Shown: positions 33,216-44,652 of the stretch, piece by piece | How the letters are laid out: each line of letters starts with the position of its first letter | Numbering within the stretch: the first letter of the stretch is position 1 | Source of the DNA: Lyophyllum atratum | Taxonomy: Eukaryota; Basidiomycota; Agaricomycetes; Agaricales; Lyophyllaceae | NCBI GenBank assembly: GCA_014905825.1 | Contig: JACGCN010000017.1 | Location: forward strand, 806,001-870,000 | DNA: 64,000 bases | Direction of reading: 5' to 3' | Made by a program: the position numbers and the translations under genes | Notes under the pieces: model-generated | Told to the model about the DNA's origin: nothing | Seen by the model: the letters and a program-made list of their open reading frames with translations, nothing else | Database searches by the model: none

Positions 33216-34924
33216 GATTTTCTGCGAAAGTTTATCTCCTCGACAGAGATAGCCACTGGCCGGCGATACGTTCTACGGATCGATATGGATATTGACCAGA
33301 ATCGACTTCGGACTTGCTGCACGTAGTCGACTAGAGCGTACCAAAGGACTCAAGTCAGCACAGCTTGGAGGGTGTCAGTGGCGCTTGACACGAGGTGGGA
33401 ATTTGATCATAGAGAAGGACGGGATTGTAGGTCTCCCATGTCGCATAACAATCTCCCAGTGGCTGGTCAGATGCCCCCTCTAAGTAGTGATCATTATCGC
33501 TCTGATCGAGGATCGAGGCTTTGAAGACAGCACTGAAGACCTTTCTAGTGCCCCATAACGCAATATCGATCAGGATCCCAAAGACGTCCTTGCAGGTCTC
33601 CGCTCTCACCATTTCCGAAAAACCTCGTATCCAGCTTTATATCATGCACAACAGGACACCAGTGAATTGCCGGGGAGGCCGTTTCCAGATAGCCCCCATT
33701 TTTTGTCGAGTCAAGAAGTTCGGGCATTTTTTGTCTGGAAGGGATATATCCTAAGTGTCCAAAATGCATTTGTTCATGCCTTTTCGCCCGTTTCTAACCT
33801 TCCACTCCCTGAAAGGATACGGGCCACCCCAAGTCTACAAAGCCTAGACTGCGTCCGGAAATATACACTAATTCCACGTCCAAAAGTCCAAAAAGTGTTC
33901 ATCTCGGGAAACGGCCTCCCCACCGTTCACCATTGTCCTTGCACAACCCATGCTCTCTCGCTGGCAACGATCTCTCAGTTCTGATGCCTTGTCTCGAGAC
34001 AGATGATCCCCTTTTGATAAAGCTCTACCTGCGCGCTAGCATTCTCTACCTCTGGGATCGGAGGCTTGTCTGAGATTTAGTGGGCGGCTTCTTGCCAGTA
34101 GGCATTGTACGGAATCCCAGTGTTGCGCGAAGAGCGGGGGTGGTATGCCCACTTCTAATGATGCCACCAACCCCAACGCTTCCTTCTCGTCTCTCTGCCC
34201 CGTAAGCTCGCTCGATCCACGCTCCGAGCTGTCATGATAGACTCATCAGCAGAAAATTTCCATGACCTTTCAAGAGCCCCGGCGTACTCGGTAAGGCTCA
34301 TTCGTGCGGAGTGGCGCTAAGTTCTCAGTCAGCTAGCTGGCTTCTGAGGGTACGAAATTTATGTGTGTTGCCAGTCGTTATCCATTCCATACATAGGTAT
34401 ACCTGGAACGTGTACAAGAGCTGCGACGGTATCAATTAGCATTATCGGATTCTTGATACATGGCCTATCCGGAAATACGCAAGTTCCTTCGAATGAGCAT
34501 CCCAGTAGTTGTCAGTTGATTAAACGAGGCCTTTTCAAGCTGATGGCGACGCTTCGAAATGATGTCAAACCACAATAGTCAAGCGCAACCCCCGTCTACT
34601 AATTCTCATTGATTATTCACATGCTTTCATCGAATGGTTATGACTGGAAATGTGTGTCAAAGTTTCCGTAGGGTTGCCAAGCACTCGACACCAGGCCTAT
34701 TGTTATCTAGTTCTGCTGAGCCTGGTCGACATATACAAGTACAGGGTAATCGTTGACGGATGCTATTGAACGTGTGTGAGGTGAGAGTCTTTTTGTAACT
34801 CCCATGACTATCCAAGTCGCGAGGAACGTTGCTAGGGTATCTCTGGAATACATACATCTCGGCTAGACATACAATAGTGACAACACGGAGAGAAAAAGAG
34901 CGGTACGAGTGCAATGCACGTCGT

Positions 34925-35686
34925 TTAGGCGGGGTTAGGGTGGTAAACGCTGGCTCTGGGGTCCCACCGGCCATGCAAAGGCTCAAGCAGTGCCTTGTTG
35001 GCAAAACTGAACAGCAAGCTGACGACGAGGATCATTGTGATCACGATCCATCCTAGCCAGGCGAAGGCAAGTAGAGCCGAGAGGACTCTGCAGGCTTCGA
35101 ATTGGTGGCACCAGGAGAGGTTTCCCCAAATCGACTGGGAATATCGTGATCGTCAGTTTAGAGCCCGTTGGAAAGCAGCGAAAGGCATACCGAGGAGATG
35201 GCTGCGCCGACAATCCAGAAGAGCCACAAGAAACCAAGTCCGATGAGCTCTCCACGGAATGTAGATACGAGGCGGTTTTCCACTCGTTTGTGGATACAGA
35301 AGATGCTGGATAAGGGATTCGTCAGGCAAGTACTCGCAATGTAGAGGGAGTTACGCACATGAAGCCACACCACGGCATCGTCATCAATGTAGTGAAAAGT
35401 ATTTCCGCAACGATGGGGTCTATTGAGCATCAGCTTCTATGAGTATCGACTAGGATTGACAGACTCACCGTAAAAGTTCTTCCCACCATTCAAGGGATCC
35501 TTGGCGGGTAGGTGGGTGGTGTAGTGCAATCTCGCTGCCGACAAGCAGAAGAGGATGAAGGAGATGATTGCCTGCATAAAAAGTTGGAACAAATCAGTCT
35601 GGTTCCGACATAGTACGGCGGTTGTTGCAGATACTGACCAAGGTTACATAGAGTCCAATGCGGAGGGGAGGTAAATCGAAAGCCAT
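34925..35686 (-). CDS. MARVEL-like four-helix membrane protein (paralogue 1)
   Basis: The start at 35686 gives MAFDLPPLRIGLYVTL, then exons AIISFILFCLSAARLHYTT, THLPAKDPLNGGKNFY, DPIVAEILFTTLMTMPWCGF and IFCIHKRVENRLVSTFRGEL. IGLGFLWLFWIVGAAISS, SIWGNLSWCHQFEACRVLSA and LLAFAWLGWIVITMILVVSL follow. The tail LEPLHGRWDPRASVYHPNPA ends at a stop at 34927-34925. Four membrane helices in MARVEL order and W-containing loops are visible. Function unknown; MARVEL proteins shape membrane domains. Exon boundaries and helix order match the divergent gene at 36678-37588. The two coding starts are 991 bases apart. Confidence 0.8.
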
Positions 35687-36677
35687 GACGATCAACGCAA
35701 GGAGGAAGAGCTGCAGAGAGCCCGAGAAAGAGAGACGGGTTTTGAAGAAGAGAAAAGGAGTGGAACACGAGGAATCGGGCTGGGCGCACGGAGTTTCCTC
35801 ATTTCTTTCATCTCGCGCGCTGTGTGGTTGGCATGCAAGTGGTCCCACAAGTTTGTCCTGACAACGTGTATTTGCCGAAGGGTTGCCGTGATCGATCGGG
35901 TGCTGATGGCTGCGCGCTTAGACCGGCCTCCTAATAACCTTTCCTCCTAACCACCATGTCGATTTCTTTCTCTAACTACCTCATTCTTTCCTCGCCGTTC
36001 TCGCAAGCAAGCTCCTACCTCCTATCCATTTTTTTTCAGCACCACACTCGCGTCAGAGACCTGAGTCACCGCTTACGCAGCGGACATCATCCCAGAAGCC
36101 CGGAGATGTGTGCGGGATTCATCTCGGATTATGACAGTCTTACAGTCATATCCACTCTTCCCTCTGGTGGCCGACGGGATACTGGGACCCATGAAGTAAT
36201 TCGTGACAATGGGATGTCTTCCCGACACGTCGGCCTAATATGGTCGTCGGGATAGTTCTACATACAGCAGTCAACAACGCGCTGTCCCGTCTCGGTACCT
36301 AACTTAAAAGCTGGTCTCACCTGCCCCCTGCGCCTACGTCATCATCGGTTGACCCATCGTCTGTCTCATGCCGATATGGACGTGGCCAAAGGTTGCAGAG
36401 CCGCGGAAAGTTGCTATTCCCTGGTTCTCATCTTCGGAGGACTGGGGCAGGAAACCCCTATGCATAGTATGCCGCGATGCCGGACGAGTGGATATAGTAT
36501 GGCCGTCATCGTAATACATGACGCGGGAGGTTCGATGGGTTCGAGATCGTTCGCCGGGCTCATGACATCATGGGAGGTCCAAGCACGGGCTCGACGTCAG
36601 CTCTGTGTTCACCAGCCTGTTTTCGAATCCTATATAAACCAGTGGTCGAATCTTAGACACTCATTAAATCCAGAATA
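35687..36677. promoter_or_regulatory. Shared divergent promoter region of the MARVEL-like pair
   Basis: A 991-bp gap between two divergently transcribed paralogues. A TATATAAA lies at 36631-36638, 40-47 bases before the right-hand ATG. The short frames inside it have no family match. A shared regulatory region is inferred from geometry only. Confidence 0.5.
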
Positions 36678-37588
36678 ATGGTCCTCATCCACCCCGTCCG
36701 AATTGCCCTCTACACGGCCTTGGTAAGTGTGATGCATATCGGCGTAGACAACCGTTCACATACGATTGCAGGCCATCTTCTCTATCGTCCTTATGGGCCT
36801 GACGGCGGCGAGAATCGCTCATACTAAGAGTCTTGGACTTGGCTATAGTGAGGCGTTGCAGTGCTGACGTTGGTTTCATACGCTAATCACAATATACAGA
36901 CCCAATTATCGCTGAGCTGCTGTCCGTCAGTATACTCTCTTTTCTCTGGTCACTACCGATGTAAGTCCTATACCCATCCCTCGGCTCTTATCGCACTCAC
37001 CCAATATTAGCATGTGGTGCATTGGCCGGCGCTTCGAAGGCGGATATGCTTCCTCCTACTTGACCGAATTACTCGGTCTTTTTGTGCTTTGGGTGATGTA
37101 TCTTGTTGGCGCAGCCATTCACGCGGTAAATACTTCTTGCGTCTCATCACATCTCGCGCCATCATCTAACGCATCTTTAGACCCTGTTCCACAATGCGAA
37201 CGTCTGCTGGGGCATCAGCCCACAATGTCGCATCATGACGGCTATCCAGGCATTCGCCTGGATCAACTGGATAATCATAAGCTTCCTCATACTTGCCGCT
37301 CTCGCCAATCTCATATTTGGTCGTGCCGGCGGGCTCACCGCTCCTCTTCACGGTCGCCATGGGGCTGAAACTGCTGCAGCAGCAGGCGGGGCAGCCGGCT
37401 ACGGCGCCGGACACCAGGCACAGGAGAGACAGGGAGTCACTGGCGGTGCTGGGAACGAGGGTTATCAAACTGGACCTGGAACCGGGGGGCAGCAAGGTGC
37501 TCCTGAAACACGGTCGGTGGAAGGTGGTGGTCCTGTGTCAGGTGGTCACGGTGGTCCGGGGGCTCCTGCCATGTCTTCAGCCGTCTGA
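36678..37588 (+). CDS. MARVEL-like four-helix membrane protein with Gly-rich tail (paralogue 2)
   Basis: MVLIHPVRIALYTAL splices to AIFSIVLMGLTAARIAHTKS, then YNDPIIAELLSVSILSFLWS. RFEGGYASSYLTELLGLFVL, WVMYLVGAAIHA, TLFHNANVCWGISPQCRIMT and AIQAFAWINWIIISFLILAA follow. The final exon adds a 90-residue Gly/Ala-rich tail (HGAETAAAAGGAAGYGAGHQ...) with a stop at 37586-37588. It shares with its neighbour the DPI(I/V)AE motif, the GAAI motif after helix 3, and the final A.AW..WI.I helix. The long glycine-rich tail is unique to this copy. Function unknown. Confidence 0.82.
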
Positions 37589-38022
37589 TGCTCCAGGATC
37601 TATGGCACACTTCGTCATATTTTTCTTGTTCAAATTACACCTACTATCTTTACGCCTAATCCTCATCCACGCCTTGAAATGGGCATGTAGAATAAAATCT
37701 TTCATGCGATTTATGCCTCACGTACTGTCATTGTAGGCAGAAGTATTCTCAAATAAGATGGCTCTAATTATACACGGAGTGTGGTGTTTGTCATTACCTT
37801 TCACTGCTGTCTTTGCACGTTACTTGCACACATCCGTTGACTAAGTATGAGTGGCGGACGGTATGGGTGAATCTTGGATAACGATTGGTGGGACGTTCTC
37901 GACCTGGAAACTAAAATTGGGACGAGGGGCTTGCGATATGTTGGGACAGAACTGTCTATGATAACACACAATCTATGGTTCTACAGAATAAATAACGATC
38001 ACACTGGGTGACATGCAAACTT
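37589..38022. other. Convergent 3' intergenic region
   Basis: AT-rich sequence between the MARVEL-like gene and the first P450. No gene seen. Confidence 0.5.
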
Positions 38023-40577
38023 CTACGCATTATTGCGGGCTTCGTTCATCTTTACCCACAAACCACCCTGGAGGAAGAAAGGCGGGTGCCAGTGAGCATC
38101 ATTACGGGGTTGGGGCGAGACCATCGAGTCACTCACATGGGCATACATAGTCAGGTGAGTTTTAGGGTAGACTCTCTCGATCGTCTTGCGGCCGACACCT
38201 TCGGCCCAGTGCACCGGAGGTCGCGATTCCGCTGGTCGAGCATCTTCGTCGAGTGTAACAGAAGAGAATTGTTGCAGGAGGCGGATGATCATGAATGACA
38301 TCTCGTTGTACGCGAACTGACATACCGAATTCGTGTCAGCTCCGCGACTTGGCGGGATGAGTCAAAGGGTATATTTATGTAACGCACCTGCTGGCCCAGA
38401 CAGATACGAGGCCCGGCGTTGAAGGGAAGGAAGATGAACGAGTTCTTTGCGAGGTACTTCTTGTGTCTTTCGTCGAGGAAGCGGTCGGGGTCGAACTCCT
38501 CCGCTGCGGATGGTGAATGAGCGTGAGGATCAGACTGGCATAAAGCTGCCTATGTCACTTACCGTCCGGGCCCCAGAGGTCCTTGCGCCTGTGCATGACG
38601 AAGACAGAGTATGAAGACCTACGAGGATGCCATCAGATCCTTCCTGCGACTTGGGTCTAAGTCGAGGATCACGTACTTAGATCCGGCAGGGATGTAAATT
38701 GGCTTTTTGGTGGGATCGGGGGAGGGCCACGTGGTTGCCTTAATGCTTTGACTGTAGTCACTCAAGTCAGCAAGAAGGATAAGAATGGGCATCTTAGGAC
38801 TTACCGGCTATTGAATGGGCTATTAGGAGCTGCTATTAGCTGGGCCGCACGTCGAGTCCGCAAGAATGCACTTACACAATCGGGTATAACCTCAGGGTCT
38901 CTGAACGTCGATAGCGTTAGGCAGCGCCTCGTTCTTCATAATCGCAATGAGACGCACCATTGATCACGGCTCTGAGATACTTCATGTCTTTGATGTCATC
39001 GTAATCGGGACGGCGAGTGGGGCCGACATTGGCGAGGATCTCTTCACGAAGACGTTCATTGACGGCGGGATACATAGAGAGGAAGTACATGATGTAGGTG
39101 AGTGTGGCGGCCGTCGTATCTCGACCAGCGATCATGATATTCAGGCTGCCATAGAGTAGCCGTCAGAGAGACGAACTTGGATGTTATGAAATAAGTTTAT
39201 ACGCACGTCTCGTCTTTTAGGACAACAGGGTCTACGAGGATATCGCCCGTTAGTTCTGGAAACAGCCTAGCCAGTGAAGCAAACCACTCTTACCAGACGA
39301 CAAGCTGACCAAATGGTCAAGAAGCGAATCCCCGTCCTCTACATGCGTGCTGCTTTTTTCCTCCGCGGACTCGGGCGCAGCATTCTTCTTCTTGATAGCC
39401 TCCTGAACGATGGGGTCAAGATATGCATTGACGATCTTCATAGGCTTCTCGGTCTTGTCTTCCCATATCTCCGCAAGGGGCCAGATCCAGCCATAGCGCT
39501 CGCGGCTCGAGACGACCTCCTGGGCCTCGAGGAACGCGCTGGCGAACTCGTCTGCGCCGTTTGAATGGGGAGATGTAGATACGGGCGGGACATCAGTGGC
39601 GTTATGAGGATAGGGTAGGGTGGCCGTGAGGCTGTGGACGCAGCTGCCAAACAGGAATTCCGTGGCGGAGTCAAGTGTGAAACGGGACATAAGATCCTGG
39701 AAATCGATGGCGTGTCCCTTGCGCATGCGCTCTTTGATCAGGGAGATAGCGGTATTTGAGTGACGGTCGAAGAGGTCAAAGTCACTGATTCTGTCGCGGG
39801 TGAAGAAGGGGCGAGTCATAGAGCGGTGGAATCTGAATTATGGAGCGTTTAGATGGGTAGAGGTCAAGAATTCAACGTGATTTACTTCCACATGTCACCT
39901 GTTCGAATATTAGCCATCAAAGAGATAGGACTTATGTTGGATTTCTCACCATCAGAGTTGAATACGCCCGAACCCAAGACCGAAAACATAACGTTGTGTA
40001 TACGTTTTCCTAACACGCGAGGGGGTGAGTGATGAATGAACGAGGTAGGTCGCCAGGTTGCCAAGCACCTTTCTCATAGTTGTTGAAGTCGGTGGCAAGA
40101 ATGAGCTTGATGTGCTCTGGGGAAGAGGTAAAGACCATGTCTTTCCACATGATGCGTATGTTAAAAACTGGTCCTAGGCCACCAAAGATCTCCGTTAACC
40201 CGTCCGCTTGAATCTTATCAACTACTAGTATGCTGTAACGGTCCAATACAGAACGTACCAGGATATCCTGTGTCCCAGAGATACCTCATTCTGGACATGA
40301 TGTCGAAATTTCCGAAGGATTTTCCATTGATCGTCGGGGCGAGACGCGCTCCTAGCGCAGCTGCTTGTCGTCTGTCAACAAAGCCCTTGTAGATGACTCG
40401 CGCAACGAGGAGTGATGGAATGAAGAGAGCAGATGTGGAGACCACAATCCATACGGGGACTGGGCAACCATACGAATTTCCTAAAGCTCGCAGAGAGAAC
40501 GCAAATATAGTGGAAGGAACGCTGAACGCGACCAGATGACGAGCAATAAAGTTGATGCCCGGAGTGATGAAGACCAT
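38023..40577 (-). CDS. Cytochrome P450, CYP63-like (copy 1)
   Basis: Membrane-anchored heme monooxygenase. I chose the ATG at 40577 because [15 protein letters not shown] aligns with the starts of copies 2 and 3. N-terminal anchor helices are followed by [15 protein letters not shown] and LWDTGYPG. Next are [54 protein letters not shown] and [12 protein letters not shown]. The I-helix is [20 protein letters not shown]. The K-helix motif ETLRLYPIV is assembled across an intron. A 15-nt microexon (38819-38805) supplies PFNSR, then [13 protein letters not shown]. The heme loop is [12 protein letters not shown] and the end [17 protein letters not shown]63 enzymes of white-rot fungi oxidise alkanes, alkylphenols and PAHs; assignment to CYP63 is by recall of sequence style. 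It needs a partner P450 reductase, not in this window. Confidence 0.9.
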
Positions 40578-41361
40578 GATGCCTTCCCAAGGTCCAAATT
40601 CAGAAAAGAGCACGACGCTCAAAGTTAACGATGGGGAGTGAACCGCAAAGCCTGCGACTGCTTTATAAGACGCTGGGTTGGAGGGCTAGGGTATAGCGGC
40701 AGTATCGACGCGAAGCGTTTGAGACGAACCATGGATACCAATATCACGGATTGCCTTCGACCGGGTCTGTTGAGGTCGGGAGGGTGTTCAGGGAAACCAG
40801 GAATGTGATTGAACAGGCTGTACAGGTCCAATGTTTGAAGTTGTCGGCTATCAGGCGGTTTCATGCTTGCGCAAACGCCGAAGCTGTGGGAAGAGATACA
40901 GTCTTTGTCGGCCCCCATCTCAATCCCGAGCGAGCCCGACCCCCGCTTCGATGAACTGTTAGGAGACCATGGGTCGAGGGCTTCTTCCAAGGCAGTCGCT
41001 ATCCAAGTGATGTAAGTTTCTGGAGCATCTGCTGGTTTCGTATGTACACCTCAAGCCTCAAGGCGCAAGACAATTGTGCGGCGATTCACCGATCGAGGAG
41101 TTATTGAGTTCTGATGGCATCGCTGACTATCGCTGATCTGAGCGCAAGGAAGTTATAAATAACAACTACATGAGATTAAAGATAGATAAGATAAGATGCC
41201 TCCTTGACTCCTCGACAAAAGTAGACGACAGCATAACAATCCTAGACGACGGAGAAACGGTGACTACCACTAATGGAACGGTATAACGATTGGTGAGCAG
41301 CATAATACAACAAGAACATCAAGTACATTGTGAACATTTCACACCTACAGGCTACAGTTCC
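40578..41361. other. Intergenic region upstream of P450 copy 1
   Basis: A minus-strand TATA-like TCTTATAAAG at 40670-40661 probably belongs to copy 1. No gene supported; an overlapping frame at 40990-40625 has no motif. Confidence 0.45.
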
Positions 41362-43939
41362 TTACATACTGTTGTCCGCCTCCTTCATCTTCACCCACAA
41401 TCCACCCTATAAGGAGACACATGTTAACTTATCGAACCAGGAAGGAACGTCGGACGAGCTACTCACACTGGCATACATGGTCAAGTGAATTTTCGGATAG
41501 ACTCTCTCAATCGTCTTGCGTCCTACACCTTTAGCCCATGCCGCGGGGACGCGCGCTTCAGGAGGGGCCGCATCCTCATCCAGAGATATGGATGAGAACT
41601 GTTGCAGGAAACGGATAATCATGAACGACATTTCGTTGTACGCAAACTACAGCATGTGTTAGTCTCGCGGTCCGATCATAAAAGCGGAAACATCCCCGAA
41701 CCTGTTGGCCCAAACAGATACGGGGTCCAGCGTTGAAGGGAAGGAAAATGAACGAGTTCTTGACCAGGTACGTCTTGAGCCTGTCGTCGAGGAATCGGTC
41801 AGGGTCGAATTCCTCCGCTGGGGCACAAACCACGTATTAGTGCCACATAGCGAAAAAGTTAGATGATAATGAATACCATCTGGACCCCAAAGAACTTTGC
41901 GCCTATGCATAAGGAATACAGAGTAAGGAACTCTAAGGAAGGAGGGACATCAGAACCTTCTCCTAGCCATGTAGATGGAGACATACTTAGTTCCAGGAGG
42001 GAGATAGATTGGCTTCTTGCCAGGCTCGGGAGACGGCCAGACTGTTTCGTTGATGTTCTCACTATGTTGAGTTTCGTTAGCGTCGATGATAGCGGATGTA
42101 TGGACGGCATAGATTTTACCGAGTGTTGAAAGGACTATTAAAGGAGGCTCATTAGCTCAAGCGTCTATTGCGGTCTGAAAGGAGAACTTACACGATCGGG
42201 AACAGCCTCAGCGTCTCTGGAAGTCGACGAATTGAGACATCATCCGGCGATCATAATCACATCGGCACGCACCATTGATCACAGCTCTCAGGTACTTCAT
42301 TTCCCTGATGTCATCGTAATCGGGACGACGCGTTGGGCCAACTTGGGCGAGAATTTCCTCACGAAGACGAGCATTGACGGCGGGGTACATGGCCAAGAAG
42401 TATATGATGAACGTCAGCGTCGCGGCTGTCGTGTCACGGCCAGCAATCATGATGTTCAGACTGTGGGACAACTTGTCAAACAAGTTGAATCTTTGGAGAT
42501 ACACCTACTTACGTTTCGTCTTTGAGGACCACAGGGTCTGTACGCACACGTCAAATTATTAGGCTATGGAAATTTCGGACAGAAAATCACACTCACCAGA
42601 CGACAAGCTAACCAAATGGTCGATCAGGGTCTCTCCATCCTCGACATGTGATTCAAGTTTCTTCTCTGACTGCGGCGCAGCATCTTTCTTCACAATTGCC
42701 TCCTGAATGATCGGGTCGAGATATGCATTGACGATCTTCATTGGCTCCTTGCTCTTATCGCCCCACATTTCCGCAATCGGCCAGATCCATCCATAGCGCT
42801 CACGACTCGAGATGACTTCTTGAGCCTCGAGGAAAGCGCGGGCGAACTCGTTGGCACGGTTAGATTGAGGAGTTTTAGACTCGGGTGGAATAAAAGAAGC
42901 GTTGTGTGGATAGGGTAGGCCGGCCGTGAGACTATGAACGCAGTGACCAAAGAGGAATTCCGAGGCCGAGTCTAGAGTGAACCGGGACATCAAGTCCTGT
43001 GAAGTTGAAACACCATCATGTAACAATGCCCGTGAATACCGCCAGCGATGCTCACATACCTGGAAGTCAATGGCCTGTCCGTTACGCATGCGTTCCTTGA
43101 CTAGCGCGATAGCAGTATCTGCATGCCGATCAAAAAGTTCAAAGTCGCTAATTCGGTCGCGTGTGAAGAAGGGTCGAGTCATCGAACGGTGGAACCTGAA
43201 TTGCTAACTTCAGTTGTGGGGTCAGGTCGAGTTCTGGGGTAATTTACTTCCACATATCGCCTGTCCACATGTCAGCGTTGGGGGAACTAGGAATAATATT
43301 ATAGTTCTCACCATCAGAGTTGAAAACGCCCGAGCCTAAGACAGACAACATAGTGTTATGGAACCGTTTACCTGGCAGAGAGGACGAAAGTGAGGACCGT
43401 TGAAGAATACAAAAAATAGCGGAACTGGCGTATACCTTTCACGTAGTTGTTAAAATCAGTGGCAAGAATGGTCTTGATGTGCTCTGGGCAAGAAGTAAAG
43501 ACCATGTCCGCCCACATGATACGGATGTTGACAGTTGGTCCTTTGTTGCCGAAAACCTCCACCAGCCCATCCGCTAGAAAATCATCAGTCAGGTTGTGAA
43601 AGCTCGACCATGAAGCTCACCAGGATATCCAGTATCCCACAGTGTTCTCATGGTCGACAAGACGTCGATGTTGCCAATAGACTTCCCATCGACCGTCGGA
43701 GCAAGACGGGCCCCTAGCGCAGCTGCACGTCGTTTATCCTTGAAAGTCTTGTAGATGATACGTGCGGTGGAGAGGAGTGGAACGAAGAGAACTGATCCCG
43801 AGACCACAACCCATGTTGGGATATGGTAGTTGTAGGTGGTCCCCAAACTTCGCAGACAGACTGCAAACAACGCAGAAGGGACACTGAACAGGGCGAGATG
43901 ACGAGCAATGAAGTCGATGCCTGGTGTGACAATGACCAT
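41362..43939 (-). CDS. Cytochrome P450, CYP63-like (copy 2)
   Basis: [20 protein letters not shown] starts at 43939. The same domain order as copy 1 follows: [63 protein letters not shown] and [18 protein letters not shown]. Next are [20 protein letters not shown] and ETLRLFPIV. The 15-nt microexon (42134-42120) gives PFNTR, then [59 protein letters not shown] and LTMYAS precede the last exon [14 protein letters not shown] (stop 41364-41362). All heme and oxygen-activation motifs are intact. Closer to copy 3 than to copy 1 by eye ([17 protein letters not shown] shared). Confidence 0.9.
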
Positions 43940-44652
43940 GATGGCAGTGTCCTGATAGTGCGAGGCCAGGAAGACTTTGACGAGCTCGAAATGGGGTCGC
44001 GTAGTAGTAGCAGTAGTAGGCTTGTGATGACGTTTAAGATTGATTGTGAGAAGGCCCGTGAAACTTGAAACTTGCTAGTACTTAAATGATACTTTACTGC
44101 GATGGGACAAGATCGGCAGGGACCGCGGCAAGGTCTACGCAGGCCCTTGATATCTCAAACCGTGGAGACAGAGGGGAGACAGAGGAGTCAGCAGACTGCA
44201 ATCAGCATTCATAAACAGCCTGTCGGGTCAGGCGGTCGAAGAAGAGGAATGTGAAAGTCACCGGCTATCATCGACCATTTCAACTTGCCCGAAAATAGGG
44301 TTAAGGTTTATATCGGGGCCCGCCACGACGGTCAAGCGATATTACATTGCCAAGTCAACGCGTCAGGATCACTGACACTCGGTAGAGAAAAATGGAGCGA
44401 AACTTGCCCGGAGACGCCAGGCGCATGTTATGCTATTAATTATCGCCAGTGCTCGGTAACTACATACTGATAAAATACGGTCGGCTTACTTATCCGATAT
44501 CGAGAAGGTTCAGGCAAATTAGCCAGATGAAATGTCGATATTGAGTGTGTTCAAGTGACAAGTTGATTCAAGCCGATGCATTGCGTTGACGAGGTGTGTA
44601 TAAATATTGATGGGCAGCATATCATCAAAACATGTTGTACCTACAGTCCCTC
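43940..44652. other. Intergenic region between P450 copies 2 and 3
   Basis: Promoter of copy 2 and 3' flank of copy 3. No gene supported. Confidence 0.45.

Larger units (their letters stand above)
31828..34924. other. Repeat-bearing stretch without a supported gene
   Basis: Upstream region of the GRF-finger gene. It carries two repeat sets: a short inverted pair (32206-32236 with 33066-33097) and the right CCATCCAGT-type segment (33149-33215). Short frames at 33355-33612 (-) and 33545-33769 (-) look weakly protein-like but could not be joined or assigned. The rest (33300-34920) shows nothing recognisable. Confidence 0.4.
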
